A stretch of 64,000 nt of DNA from Anaerolineales bacterium (GTDB lineage: Bacteria; Chloroflexota; Anaerolineae; Anaerolineales; Villigracilaceae). The stretch is taken from the NCBI GenBank assembly GCA_015075725.1, contig JABTTV010000001.1:310001-374000 (forward strand), written 5' to 3'. The notes under the pieces were generated by a model. That model did no database searches and was not told the DNA's origin. It worked only from the letters and a program-made list of their open reading frames with translations. Below, in pieces: positions 25,810 through 33,770 of the stretch; the first letter of the stretch is position 1; each line of letters opens with the position of its first letter. The position numbers and the translations under genes were made by a program.

Positions 25810-26379
25810 TCACATACCCGTTTGCACGTGCATCATTCCGTGTAAATACCTGACCGTTTCTTCCATATCAGACACTCGTCCCCCGAATCCTTTTTGGAAT
25901 TTTTCGGCGTCCTGGTTCGAGCCGAATGCCAGTACGCTCGGCACGCAACAAATATTCACGTCGCTTCCGCTAACATAGGTGGCCTGCCCTGCGCTGATCA
26001 TGTGTCCAAACAGATAATCCGCCGTCAGTGACTGCCAGATATTTTTCCCGCGGCTTACCATCATCAATCCGCAATGGGCACAACATGCGCGCTTCTCCTC
26101 CCCATTCTCGTATTTGACGATGAACACCGTCCGTTGGGATACCAGTTTTCCGCACATCGCGCATAAAGAAATTTCTTCCTGCAGCTTATTGCCTTTGCTG
26201 GGCAGAGTAGCTCCACCGTGTTTCTTGAGGATACGACCCGCTTGGGCAAGTTTGTTCAGGTCCCGATGGATCGTCATATTGGAAACGCCAAACGCATCCG
26301 CCAATTGTTGAATGGAGGCGCTCCCTTTATTTTGCAAATATTCAAGGATTTGTTTTTCGCGGTCGAGTGAGACAGTCAT
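25810..26379 (-). CDS. HTH regulator fused to a NosL-like metal-binding domain
   Basis: A 189-residue protein of two parts. Residues 1-55 are a DeoR-type helix-turn-helix (IQQLADAFGVSNMTIHRDLNKL). The rest resembles NosL-type copper-binding proteins: CAMCGK (Cys73, Cys76), CCAHCG (Cys99, Cys100, Cys103), SGSDVNICCVP (Cys144, Cys145) followed by the NosL-like phrase AFGSNQDAEKFQKGFGG, and a His/Met tail (LHGMMHVQTGM). It lacks a sugar-binding DeoR effector domain. The gene precedes the copper chaperone gene and has an inverted repeat right at its own start (26382-26423). Inference: a copper-sensing autoregulator. No Shine-Dalgarno-like site is visible before ATG 26379. Confidence 0.8.
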   Translation of the reverse strand: MTVSLDREKQILEYLQNKGSASIQQLADAFGVSNMTIHRDLNKLAQAGRILKKHGGATLPSKGNKLQEEISLCAMCGKLVSQRTVFIVKYENGEEKRACCAHCGLMMVSRGKNIWQSLTADYLFGHMISAGQATYVSGSDVNICCVPSVLAFGSNQDAEKFQKGFGGRVSDMEETVRYLHGMMHVQTGM

Positions 26380-26381
26380 AT

Positions 26382-26423
26382 GTTATATTTTGTTATCTTT
26401 AACAAGAGATGACGAAATATAAC
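26382..26423 (-). promoter_or_regulatory. Candidate operator of the HTH-NosL-like regulator
   Basis: GTTATATTT at 26382-26390 is repeated in inverse at 26415-26423 (AAATATAAC). The arms extend imperfectly to TGTT and GACG. The left arm stands 3 bases from the start codon and occupies the space where a ribosome site would be, so binding could block transcription or translation. It is the only such repeat upstream of the operon. Confidence 0.6.
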
Positions 26424-26454
26424 GAACTTGACCTTAATTAATCAAGGACTTTTA

Positions 26455-27621
26455 TCACAATCCCGGTTGGTACTTTCTTCCCCGCCAAGTGACCCCTTGC
26501 CCCGAAATTACCTTCCAGGCAGAGGTCAACATCATCGCGGCGAACACCCCCGCTCCCAACGGGGTGGTCAACGCATACCATCGTGGAATTTCCATTCCCT
26601 GTGCAATTCTGGCGCGGATGACGATCAAATATCCCCATACAAGCAACGCCTCAAGGATCACCCCAAAAGCCATCCAACCACCGCCATGCAGATGCCAAAT
26701 CAGGCCGAGCAGAGGCCACACCGGGAGGAACAAGGCTGCCATCAATGCCAGCGTTGCGCCAAAAGCGCCCAAGAGCAATAGATAAGGCTGATCCCGCAAG
26801 CCGAGATAAATATTCTTCGTCCAGCCCTCCCACATTTCCGGCAGGGATGTATACATACGCGTGCCGACCACTTGCGCCCCGCCCGCAACGATCAGCCGGT
26901 AACCGCTCCATTTTATATTTTCAGAAAGCGCCTTATCTTCCACGATCTGATCCCTGATTCTTTCATGTCCGCCCACCGCATCATAAGCACTTCGCCTAAT
27001 GAAGATAAATTGTCCGTTCGCGATCGCATCCCGGCGGTTGGGATCGTTCACTTTCCGTGGAGAGAATCCCACGGAGAGCGCTGTCATTACCAACGGCATG
27101 ACGGTCCGCTCCCAAAATGTGCCGAGGATTTGTTTGGTCATCACAGTGAACAGGTCCGCGTTCGTCTCGACGGCTTTTGCATACACTGATGAAAGCGCGT
27201 TCGGCTCGAGGAAGGTATCGGAATCCACGAAACAGAGCCACTCGCCTTTCGCAAAAGCCGAGGCTTGGTATAAGGCATGGGGTTTGCCCGCCCAGCCATC
27301 GGGCAGGTCCGAGCCGCTGAGGATTTTAAGTCCGTCATTCTGAGCTGCAAGTTGGCGAAGAATCTCGGATGTCGAATCGGTGGAGCGATCATCCAGAACG
27401 ATGAGTTCGAAGTTCGGGTAATCCTGACGAAGAACCGCCTCGACGCAGCGCCGGATGTTGTTCTCTTCGTTCCGGGCTGGGATGCACACCGAAACCATCG
27501 GCGCGGACCCGGGCGGCGGCGCGGGTGTGACGACAATTTCAAGATGATATTGGTTGTGAATCCAATAAATGATGATGATGGCGAGGACGAACAGAATAGT
27601 GGAGATGATGAGATAAAGCAT
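26455..27621 (-). CDS. Family 2 glycosyltransferase, membrane-bound
   Basis: A 388-residue protein. One N-terminal membrane helix (about 2-22) is followed by a GT-A catalytic domain: VCIPARNEENNIRRCVEAVL, VLDDRSTDST and a DSD (FVDSDTFLEPNAL) that should bind the metal and nucleotide sugar. GGHERIRDQIVEDKAL holds the catalytic Asp-type motif, and three or four membrane helices near 285-375 end it. The layout resembles HpnI- and CrtQ-like glycosyltransferases that act on lipid acceptors; the acceptor here is unknown. The start at ATG 27621 is chosen because longer reading would translate a palindromic repeat (27622-27676). It lies downstream of sbcC. Confidence 0.88.
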   Translation of the reverse strand: MLYLIISTILFVLAIIIIYWIHNQYHLEIVVTPAPPPGSAPMVSVCIPARNEENNIRRCVEAVLRQDYPNFELIVLDDRSTDSTSEILRQLAAQNDGLKILSGSDLPDGWAGKPHALYQASAFAKGEWLCFVDSDTFLEPNALSSVYAKAVETNADLFTVMTKQILGTFWERTVMPLVMTALSVGFSPRKVNDPNRRDAIANGQFIFIRRSAYDAVGGHERIRDQIVEDKALSENIKWSGYRLIVAGGAQVVGTRMYTSLPEMWEGWTKNIYLGLRDQPYLLLLGAFGATLALMAALFLPVWPLLGLIWHLHGGGWMAFGVILEALLVWGYLIVIRARIAQGMEIPRWYALTTPLGAGVFAAMMLTSAWKVISGQGVTWRGRKYQPGL

Positions 27622-27676
27622 GTTGAAGGTTCGAAGTTGACGGTTATAAGTTCGATCCTGACTTTCAACCTTCAAC
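27622..27676. repeat. Palindromic repeat between sbcC and the glycosyltransferase gene
   Basis: GTTGAAGGTT (27622-27631) is repeated in inverse as AACCTTCAAC (27667-27676); inner sequence is also partly symmetric (TCGAAGTTGACGG). If translated it would give an unnatural N-terminal extension of the glycosyltransferase. Confidence 0.65.
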
Positions 27677-27692
27677 TTGCAACCTGATCTTT

Positions 27693-30254
27693 TTACACCA
27701 CCCGCACCGAACTCCCCCGCTCCGTCTTTTCGACCTCGATGCGATTCGGAAATGCATCCTTTAGCTCATCGAGATGGGTGATGATGAAGATCTTGGCAAA
27801 ATCATTTCTGACCGTATTGATGGCTTCGACAAGGCGCTGACGGCCGAGAGCATCCTGCGAGCCAAAGCCTTCGTCGATGACCAGGGTCTGCAGGCGCGCG
27901 CCTTTTCTCTGAGCAAGGATTTCAGAAAGCGCCAGCCGGATCGCAAAGTTGACCCGGAAGGCTTCGCCGCCGGAATACATTTCATAATCGCGCATGCCCG
28001 ACGAATCGCTGATGTGAATATCGAGAGTCTCCTTCAGGTCATCGCGTTTCTTGTCTTTATATTCCGCTTGAGTAACGAATTGAATCGTCATCGCACCGTC
28101 ACTGAGGCGTTCGAGGATGTCATTGGCTTTCTGCTGAATTTGCGGAAGCGCCTGCTCGATCAGCAGAGCGGGAACGCCATCCCTGCCAAAGGCACGCTCC
28201 AGCGAACGATGACGCATAATATTTTGATTGATCTCCTCACGCTGACGTTCATACTCTGCGCGGCGGGAACGCAGCGTGGACAAAACATCCACTCGCTGAC
28301 GCGCCGCCCCGGCTTCATCGCGGATACGGTTCTCGTCTTCGCGCAATTCGAAGAGTTTGCTCTCGGCTTCCTGTAAATTCGGCGCGCCGGACTCGGATTC
28401 AGCCAGAACCCTCTCTGCCTCCGCAAAGGATTTTTCCGCTTCGATAACTTCCCCTTTCCTCTTTCCTCTTTCCTCCGCTAGATCTTCTATCTCCCTGCCG
28501 ATCATCCTGCTCAACTCGCGCGCTGACTCCAACTTACGGGCTTCCTCTTCCGCGCCGCGCAATTCGTTCTCCTCCCTGCGTTTGGCTTCATGCGCAGAAA
28601 CATCGTAGCCAAGGTTGGAAAGTTCCTTGTTCAATTTTGCAAGCGCTTTATGCGCCTCGCTCGCGTACTTTCCACTTTCTAATATCTTTTCCATTTCCTT
28701 TAAACGTTTCGCGCCGGTCTTTTCCCATTCCTTACCTTGTTGCTGGATCGACTCCATTTGCAAAGTGAGTTGCGAAATGGAATTAGAGAAGCGCAGGCGC
28801 TCATTTTCGGCATTGGCGAATTGGGTAATGCGTGTCGCGTAATCCGCGATTTCCTTCTCGCTGTCATCGATGACCTTCTTATTGGCGCGGAATGTATCGC
28901 CTTTCTCCCTGCCGGTCTTCTCCAATTCCTTGAGCGTCGACTTTCGGTGACTTTCGCTCAAGGGTTGGCCACACAACGGACACTCAGCGCCTTCGGCGAC
29001 TTTCAAGGCATCGATGCGGCTTTTGAGTTCATCCATCTCCCGCCGCAGAGACTCATTCTCCGCTTTTAAAGCGGCTTGCCGCTCACGCGCCGAATTGTGC
29101 TGAGTTTCCAACTCGGTTCGCTCTTTGAGCCTGGCTTCCGTTTCTTTCAAAGTTTTTTGCGCCGCGGTTAATTGTTTTTCTAGATCATCCACCAACGATA
29201 ACTGGTCACTGATCACTACATGCCGCTTACCAAGTTCTTCCCTCTCCTGCTCCAATTTCGCTCTTTCCACCTCGATCTCTCGCAGCAAGGGCTGGCGTTT
29301 CTCATCATGCCCGCGGAATTGTGCCGCGTTATTTTCGAAGTCCTCCAGTTCCCTACGCGCCTTCTGCAAAGCCTTATGCGTGGATTCGATTTCTTTCGCG
29401 CGTTCCAGCAGGTCCGAATATTCGGCGCGTTCCACTTCCTTGCCTGCGATACGCGATTCGATGGACGCGAGCGCATCCCGCGCGCGATATAATTGCGACT
29501 CAGCCGAAGCGACATTCTTCCTCTGTTCATTGAGAAGCGCCGCATTTCGACGGATGTTTTCCAGGGCAGATTCCTGCGCCTCTCGCGCCCTTGTCAACTG
29601 TTTCAGCGATTCCTCCAACTCCCCCAGCCTGCGCCGGCGTTCGTCCTCTTCAGAAAGTTCAGCGTCAATTTCAGCAACCCGCCCGTCGATCTCATTGATC
29701 TCCAATTCCAATGTCCGTCGACGTTCTGCCGCGCGATCCTTATAGGTATCCCAGATCTCCAGCCCAAGGATCGAACTCAGGACCGCTTTGCGGTCGCTGG
29801 CTTTCTTCTGCGTGAACTGGTCGGCTTTACCCTGCAAAAAGAACGAAGCATTGATGAATGTTTCGTAATCGAGCCGCAAAGTCTGTTCGATACGCGATTG
29901 TGTCTCGCGCGTCGTTTTCTCCGTCAACGGACGCCATAGATCGCCGTCCTGCACCTGAAACTCCAGTACCGTGCTCTTATTGCGCGGCAGAGTTCGTTGA
30001 ACGCGATACACATTCCCTTCGTATTCGAATGTCAATGCGACTTCCGCGGCTTTCACATCCTGGTTGAGATTGATGATTTCGGTCCCTTTGCCGCGCGCCT
30101 CACCGAACAAGGACCACGTGAAGGCATCCAATAGGGAGGACTTGCCAGCCCCGTTCTGACCCGAGATGCAGGCAAGTTGGATCGAATCAAAACCAAGCTC
30201 GACCGGATCGCGGTATGAAAGAAAACCGGCAATGCGTAAATGAAGAGGAATCAT
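27693..30254 (-). CDS. sbcC: SbcC/Rad50-type DNA repair ATPase
   Basis: An 853-residue SMC-like protein. Walker A is SGQNGAGKSSLLDAF (about 30-44). Two long coiled-coil arms (about 170-420 and 430-680) flank a zinc hook, CPLC at Cys425-Cys428. The signature motif YSGGEAFRVNFAIRLALSE and Walker B LVIDEGFGSQD lie at the C-terminus. SbcC works with the nuclease SbcD to open hairpins and trim DNA ends. No sbcD gene is adjacent or elsewhere in the window, which is unusual since the two are normally neighbours. The start at ATG 30254 begins the conserved MIPLHLRIAGFLSY lead. Minus-strand sequence within the second arm has a run of repeated TTTCCTC (near 28450-28475, plus strand). Confidence 0.94.
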   Translation of the reverse strand: MIPLHLRIAGFLSYRDPVELGFDSIQLACISGQNGAGKSSLLDAFTWSLFGEARGKGTEIINLNQDVKAAEVALTFEYEGNVYRVQRTLPRNKSTVLEFQVQDGDLWRPLTEKTTRETQSRIEQTLRLDYETFINASFFLQGKADQFTQKKASDRKAVLSSILGLEIWDTYKDRAAERRRTLELEINEIDGRVAEIDAELSEEDERRRRLGELEESLKQLTRAREAQESALENIRRNAALLNEQRKNVASAESQLYRARDALASIESRIAGKEVERAEYSDLLERAKEIESTHKALQKARRELEDFENNAAQFRGHDEKRQPLLREIEVERAKLEQEREELGKRHVVISDQLSLVDDLEKQLTAAQKTLKETEARLKERTELETQHNSARERQAALKAENESLRREMDELKSRIDALKVAEGAECPLCGQPLSESHRKSTLKELEKTGREKGDTFRANKKVIDDSEKEIADYATRITQFANAENERLRFSNSISQLTLQMESIQQQGKEWEKTGAKRLKEMEKILESGKYASEAHKALAKLNKELSNLGYDVSAHEAKRREENELRGAEEEARKLESARELSRMIGREIEDLAEERGKRKGEVIEAEKSFAEAERVLAESESGAPNLQEAESKLFELREDENRIRDEAGAARQRVDVLSTLRSRRAEYERQREEINQNIMRHRSLERAFGRDGVPALLIEQALPQIQQKANDILERLSDGAMTIQFVTQAEYKDKKRDDLKETLDIHISDSSGMRDYEMYSGGEAFRVNFAIRLALSEILAQRKGARLQTLVIDEGFGSQDALGRQRLVEAINTVRNDFAKIFIITHLDELKDAFPNRIEVEKTERGSSVRVV

Positions 30255-30328
30255 AGTTTCTCGAAAACGCCGCCGGGGACGGCGGCGCGAGCCAATGAAC
30301 AATTTCTATGGATTATAATCTACGCATT

Positions 30329-30823
30329 ATGCTGGAAGCCGACACCCCCCAAGCCCGACGCCGCCTGAGGCTTCTGGTTGCCATTATCGCCACCATTCCT
30401 TGTTATTGCGCCGGGTTTGTCTGCCTTTCATTCGCTCCAAATCCGCGCGATGCCACTCCCACCCCGACTTTTACAATCACCGTCACGGGAACCATCACGC
30501 CCGCCACCGCCACGGTCAGCGGCACGCCACAGGTCATCACTCCAACCATTTCTCTTACACCGAGCATAACCCCGAGTCCCACGATCTCGGTCACACCGTT
30601 CCAGCCGCCGTCAAACACTCCAACTCATACGCCTTCATCGACGCCGACAAAAACGAGCACACCTACGAGCACATCCACCAATACTCCAACCTCCACGCCG
30701 ACATCGACGCCGACGAATACCGCCACCAATACGTCGACTCCAACCTCCACGCCCACCAGCACACCCACCGCCACACCGACCAGTACTCTCACAGCATCCC
30801 CAACCGCGTTCGGTGGTCCATGA
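30329..30823 (+). CDS. Membrane-anchored Thr/Pro/Ser stalk protein
   Basis: A 164-residue protein. One membrane helix (about residues 14-36) is followed by about 120 residues made almost only of Thr, Pro and Ser, in units such as TPTSTPTSTPT. No folded head follows; the protein ends AFGGP. The start at ATG 30329 is chosen because TATAAT at 30314-30319 overlaps the earlier in-frame ATG (30308) and ends 9 bases before this one. Such stalks are likely glycosylated outside the cell in this group, which is inference. The next gene, an M42 peptidase, starts within its stop codon (ATGA), so the two are translationally coupled. Confidence 0.75.
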   Translation: MLEADTPQARRRLRLLVAIIATIPCYCAGFVCLSFAPNPRDATPTPTFTITVTGTITPATATVSGTPQVITPTISLTPSITPSPTISVTPFQPPSNTPTHTPSSTPTKTSTPTSTSTNTPTSTPTSTPTNTATNTSTPTSTPTSTPTATPTSTLTASPTAFGGP

Positions 30824-31887
30824 GCGATATTCTCCCTTTTCTCAAATCCCTAATTTCTGTTTCAGGTCTTTCAGGGGATGAAACTCCCGCGGCGGATCTC
30901 ATCAAAAAGCAGTGGACTCCGCTGGTGGACGAGATTTCTCAATCCGCTCTCGCCTCGGTCCATGGACTGAAGCGGGGTACGCTAAAGAAAAGCCGCCGCC
31001 CCTCTGTGATGATCGCCACCCACATGGACGCCATCGGCATGATGGTCGTCCGCATCGTGGACGGGTTCATTTACATCACCAACGTCGGCGGCATCGACGC
31101 AAGAGTCTTACCGGGCACACCGGTCACCGTCCACGCTTCGGGGACGAAGGAAGAACTTTACGGCGTGATTGCCATGCCACCCGCAAACCTGCTGCCCGAC
31201 GGCGAAGGGAGCGGAGTTGTCGCGATGAAGTATCTTTTTGTCGATACAGGACTAGCTCCCGGTGAAGTCTTGAGGCGGGTTCGCGTCGGCGACAGAGTCT
31301 CCTTTGGCACGGAACCCATCGAATTGTCCGGGGGAACCGTGAGCGGTCACACATTGGATAACCGCGCATCCGTTGCCGCGCTTACCGTTTGTCTCGAAGA
31401 ACTTCGGTCCAAATCACATGTGTGGGATGTTTGGGCAGTGGCATCCGCGCAGGAGGAAGTCAATCTTGGCGGGGCGCCAACCAGCGCATTTCAACTTCGC
31501 CCAACCATTGCAGTCGTCGTAGATATGACCTTCGGGAAAGGCGCGGGCGCGAACGGATACCAAACATTCGCCATAGGCAAGGGCGTCACGCTCGGCATCA
31601 GCCCGGTTGTGCATCCTTTCTTGTACAAGCGTTTCAAGGAAGTCGCCGAGCGCATTGAGATCCCCGTTTCAGACGATCTCATGCCCGAAGAAACCTCCAC
31701 CGACGCCGATACATTGCAGCTCACCGCCGAAGGGATTCCCACCATGGTGATTAGCATCCCACAACGGTATATGCACACTGCCGTGGAATTGATCGCAGTT
31801 AAAGACGTACAGCGGGCGGGCAGATTACTTGCTGAATTTATCGCCTCACTCGAAGCGGATTTCATGGAAAAAATTTCCTGGGATTAA
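30820..31887 (+). CDS. M42-family metalloaminopeptidase (first of three)
   Basis: A 355-residue M42 peptidase. Metal ligands are in HMDAIGMM (His), TLDNRASV (Asp), AQEEVNLGGA (the catalytic Glu and ligand Glu), VVDMTFG (Asp) and RYMHTAVE (His). The family includes PepA/TET enzymes that form large dodecamers and remove N-terminal residues from short peptides in the cytosol. The start at ATG 30820 overlaps the stop of the stalk protein. It is the first of three tandem M42 genes that share about 30-35 percent identity by eye. In this copy the region before the second Asp differs most (PEETSTDADTLQ). Confidence 0.92.
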   Translation: MSDILPFLKSLISVSGLSGDETPAADLIKKQWTPLVDEISQSALASVHGLKRGTLKKSRRPSVMIATHMDAIGMMVVRIVDGFIYITNVGGIDARVLPGTPVTVHASGTKEELYGVIAMPPANLLPDGEGSGVVAMKYLFVDTGLAPGEVLRRVRVGDRVSFGTEPIELSGGTVSGHTLDNRASVAALTVCLEELRSKSHVWDVWAVASAQEEVNLGGAPTSAFQLRPTIAVVVDMTFGKGAGANGYQTFAIGKGVTLGISPVVHPFLYKRFKEVAERIEIPVSDDLMPEETSTDADTLQLTAEGIPTMVISIPQRYMHTAVELIAVKDVQRAGRLLAEFIASLEADFMEKISWD

Positions 31888-31888
31888 A

Positions 31889-31986
31889 TGTCATTGCGAG
31901 GAGCGCACTTGATTTTTGCGACGAAGGAATCCCCCGCGGATACAAAGATTGCTTCGGGCGGAAGTACGCCGCCCGAAGCAATGACA
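31889..31986. repeat. TGTCATTGCGAGG-type palindromic repeat, copy 1
   Basis: Begins TGTCATTGCGAGGAGCG and ends CCCGAAGCAATGACA, with inner GATTGCTTCGGGCGG and CCGCCCGAAGC forming a hairpin. A second member is at 59142-59234. It fills the gap between two M42 genes. Confidence 0.8.
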
Positions 31987-31998
31987 TAAAACTCTTCT

Positions 31999-33045
31999 AT
32001 GCTAACCATCGGCTCACCTCAACTCAAATTGCTCGAAAAACTCTGCAACGCCATGTCCGTCTCCGGCGATGAAGGCGAGGTGCGCCGCATTGTCCTTGAA
32101 GAGGTCAAACCCTTCGCCGATGAAGTAAAGGTGGACGCGCTCGGCAGTGTATTAGTACGAAAAAAGGCAAAATCAAAAAAAACGCTGCGCGTTTTGTTCG
32201 ACGCTCACATGGACGAAGTTGGTTTCATGATCGTAAAGGACGACGGCGACGGATTTTATGAGTTCCGCACCGTCGGCGGGATCGACGAGCGGCATCTGGT
32301 TGGCAAGCAAGTCATCGTCGGCAAAGACCACACACCGGGCGTCATCGGCGCAAAACCCATTCACTTAACCGATGCGGGCGAGCGCAGTCATACCGTCAGC
32401 GTCGAATCCATGCGCATCGACCTGGGTCCCGACGGCAAAGCCAAAGTGGGCGACCGCGCCACGTTTGCGACAAAGTTCAAGCGGGTCGGTCCGTCCATCA
32501 TGTCCAAATCCATCGACAACCGGATCGGTGTCGCAATCCTGATCGAATTGTTGAAAAACGCGCCTTACGATGTGGAGCTTTGTCTCGCCTTTAGCGTTCA
32601 GGAAGAGATCGGTCTGCGCGGCGCGAAGGTGGCGGGATATTTCTTCGACCCCGACCTTGCCATCGCAGTGGATTCAACCCCCGCGCGCGACCTGCCTGAT
32701 TACGAAGGCAGGGAAAATTATTCGTACAACACAAAACTCGGGCTGGGTCCTGCCATTTATCCGGCGCACTCGCCCGTTATCAGCGATCCGCGGCTCGTTA
32801 AATTCCTTCAGGATGTGGCTGCGAAACGGAAGATTCCCTATCAACTTCGCCAGCCCGGCGGCGGTGGAACGGACGCTGGCGCGATCCAGCAGGCGCGTTC
32901 AGGCGTGCCGGTGGTCTCGGTTTCGGTGCCGCATCGGTATACACACAGCCCCATCAGTATTTCGCGCCTGGACGATTGGAAGAATACGTTGAATTTATTG
33001 CACGCTGCTTTACAGGAAATGACCCCGATCATATTGAAAAGATAA
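31999..33045 (+). CDS. M42-family metalloaminopeptidase (second of three)
   Basis: A 348-residue paralogue of the previous gene. Ligands: FDAHMDEVGFM (His), SKSIDNRIG (Asp), FSVQEEIGLRGA (Glu pair), IAVDSTPA (Asp) and HRYTHSP (His). GGGTDAGAIQQ is the usual loop near the active site. The 5' region is not preceded by a strong ribosome site. A palindromic repeat (31889-31986) separates it from the first M42 gene. The S51-type peptidase gene starts 4 bases after its stop, so this looks like one operon of peptidases for peptide scavenging. Confidence 0.93.
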   Translation: MLTIGSPQLKLLEKLCNAMSVSGDEGEVRRIVLEEVKPFADEVKVDALGSVLVRKKAKSKKTLRVLFDAHMDEVGFMIVKDDGDGFYEFRTVGGIDERHLVGKQVIVGKDHTPGVIGAKPIHLTDAGERSHTVSVESMRIDLGPDGKAKVGDRATFATKFKRVGPSIMSKSIDNRIGVAILIELLKNAPYDVELCLAFSVQEEIGLRGAKVAGYFFDPDLAIAVDSTPARDLPDYEGRENYSYNTKLGLGPAIYPAHSPVISDPRLVKFLQDVAAKRKIPYQLRQPGGGGTDAGAIQQARSGVPVVSVSVPHRYTHSPISISRLDDWKNTLNLLHAALQEMTPIILKR

Positions 33046-33049
33046 ATTT

Positions 33050-33769
33050 ATGAATGGACTGATCGCTTTACTTGGTTCCGGCGAATACCTGCCTGTGATG
33101 AACGATGTGGACAAATATCTGCTCGCCCATTGCGGCGCGGACGGACACACACCGCGCGTGGTTTGTCTGCCTACAGCGGCCGGTCAGGAGGGCGATGCGA
33201 GCGTTAATCGTTGGATGAAAATGGGCGTGGACCACTTCACATCGCTTGGCGCGGAGGTTCAGGGCGTTCCGGTCACAGACAAGGAAACCGCCAATGATGT
33301 GAATCATGCCGAGGCGGTGAACGAGGCGGATCTCGTCTATTTTTCCGGCGGCGATCCGGTTTATCTGTATCAGACCATGAAAGACAGCCTGGTCTGGCGG
33401 GCGGCTCAGAAAGTATGGGAACGCGGCGGGGCTTATGCAGGATGTTCGGCGGGCGCGATGATCCTCGCGCGCGAGGTGCCGGACTTTCGAATGCTCGGCT
33501 CGCGGACGATCCCGGTCTTTGGTCTTGTGCCCGCGGCATTTATCATGCCCCATTTTGATGCCATTCCGATATTCTTCAAACCGTTGGTGACCATGTCGCG
33601 CAAACGCCTTCACGAAAATGAAGTGATGGTGGGCATCGACGAGAATACCGCCATCGTTGGAAAAGCAGACGAACCTTGGACGGTGATGGGCGAGGCAAAA
33701 GCGCACGTGTTTACAAGAAATGACACCAAGAGTTATGCCGCAGGCGAGACATTCACTTTGGGAAAATAA
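33050..33769 (+). CDS. S51-like/cyanophycinase-type class I amidotransferase-fold peptidase
   Basis: A 239-residue protein of the S51 fold. The nucleophile elbow is AGCSAGAMIL with Ser133; an earlier stretch LVYFSGGDPVYLYQ gives the usual GGD signature. HFDAIP near residue 165 offers the expected catalytic His. Known relatives are aspartyl dipeptidase PepE and cyanophycinases. No cyanophycin synthetase is in the window, and the surrounding peptidase genes make a dipeptidase role more likely; this is inference. It starts 4 bases after the second M42 gene and stops 1 base before the third one. Confidence 0.85.
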   Translation: MNGLIALLGSGEYLPVMNDVDKYLLAHCGADGHTPRVVCLPTAAGQEGDASVNRWMKMGVDHFTSLGAEVQGVPVTDKETANDVNHAEAVNEADLVYFSGGDPVYLYQTMKDSLVWRAAQKVWERGGAYAGCSAGAMILAREVPDFRMLGSRTIPVFGLVPAAFIMPHFDAIPIFFKPLVTMSRKRLHENEVMVGIDENTAIVGKADEPWTVMGEAKAHVFTRNDTKSYAAGETFTLGK

Positions 33770-33770
33770 A

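Noticed and set aside
26430..26452. An FNR-type TTGAT-N4-ATCAA site upstream of the HTH-NosL-like gene
   Set aside because: The spacing between the TTGA and TCAA parts is wrong (10 bases).
30560..30800. A possible CRISPR or tandem repeat array
   Set aside because: The short repeats are Thr/Pro codons in a coding stalk, with irregular units and no spacers.
30400..30819. A His/Asp-rich N-terminal extension of the first M42 peptidase
   Set aside because: It is the +2 frame of the Thr/Pro stalk gene; repeats of ACC and CCG codons give His and Asp runs in that frame. The M42 family lead begins at 30820.
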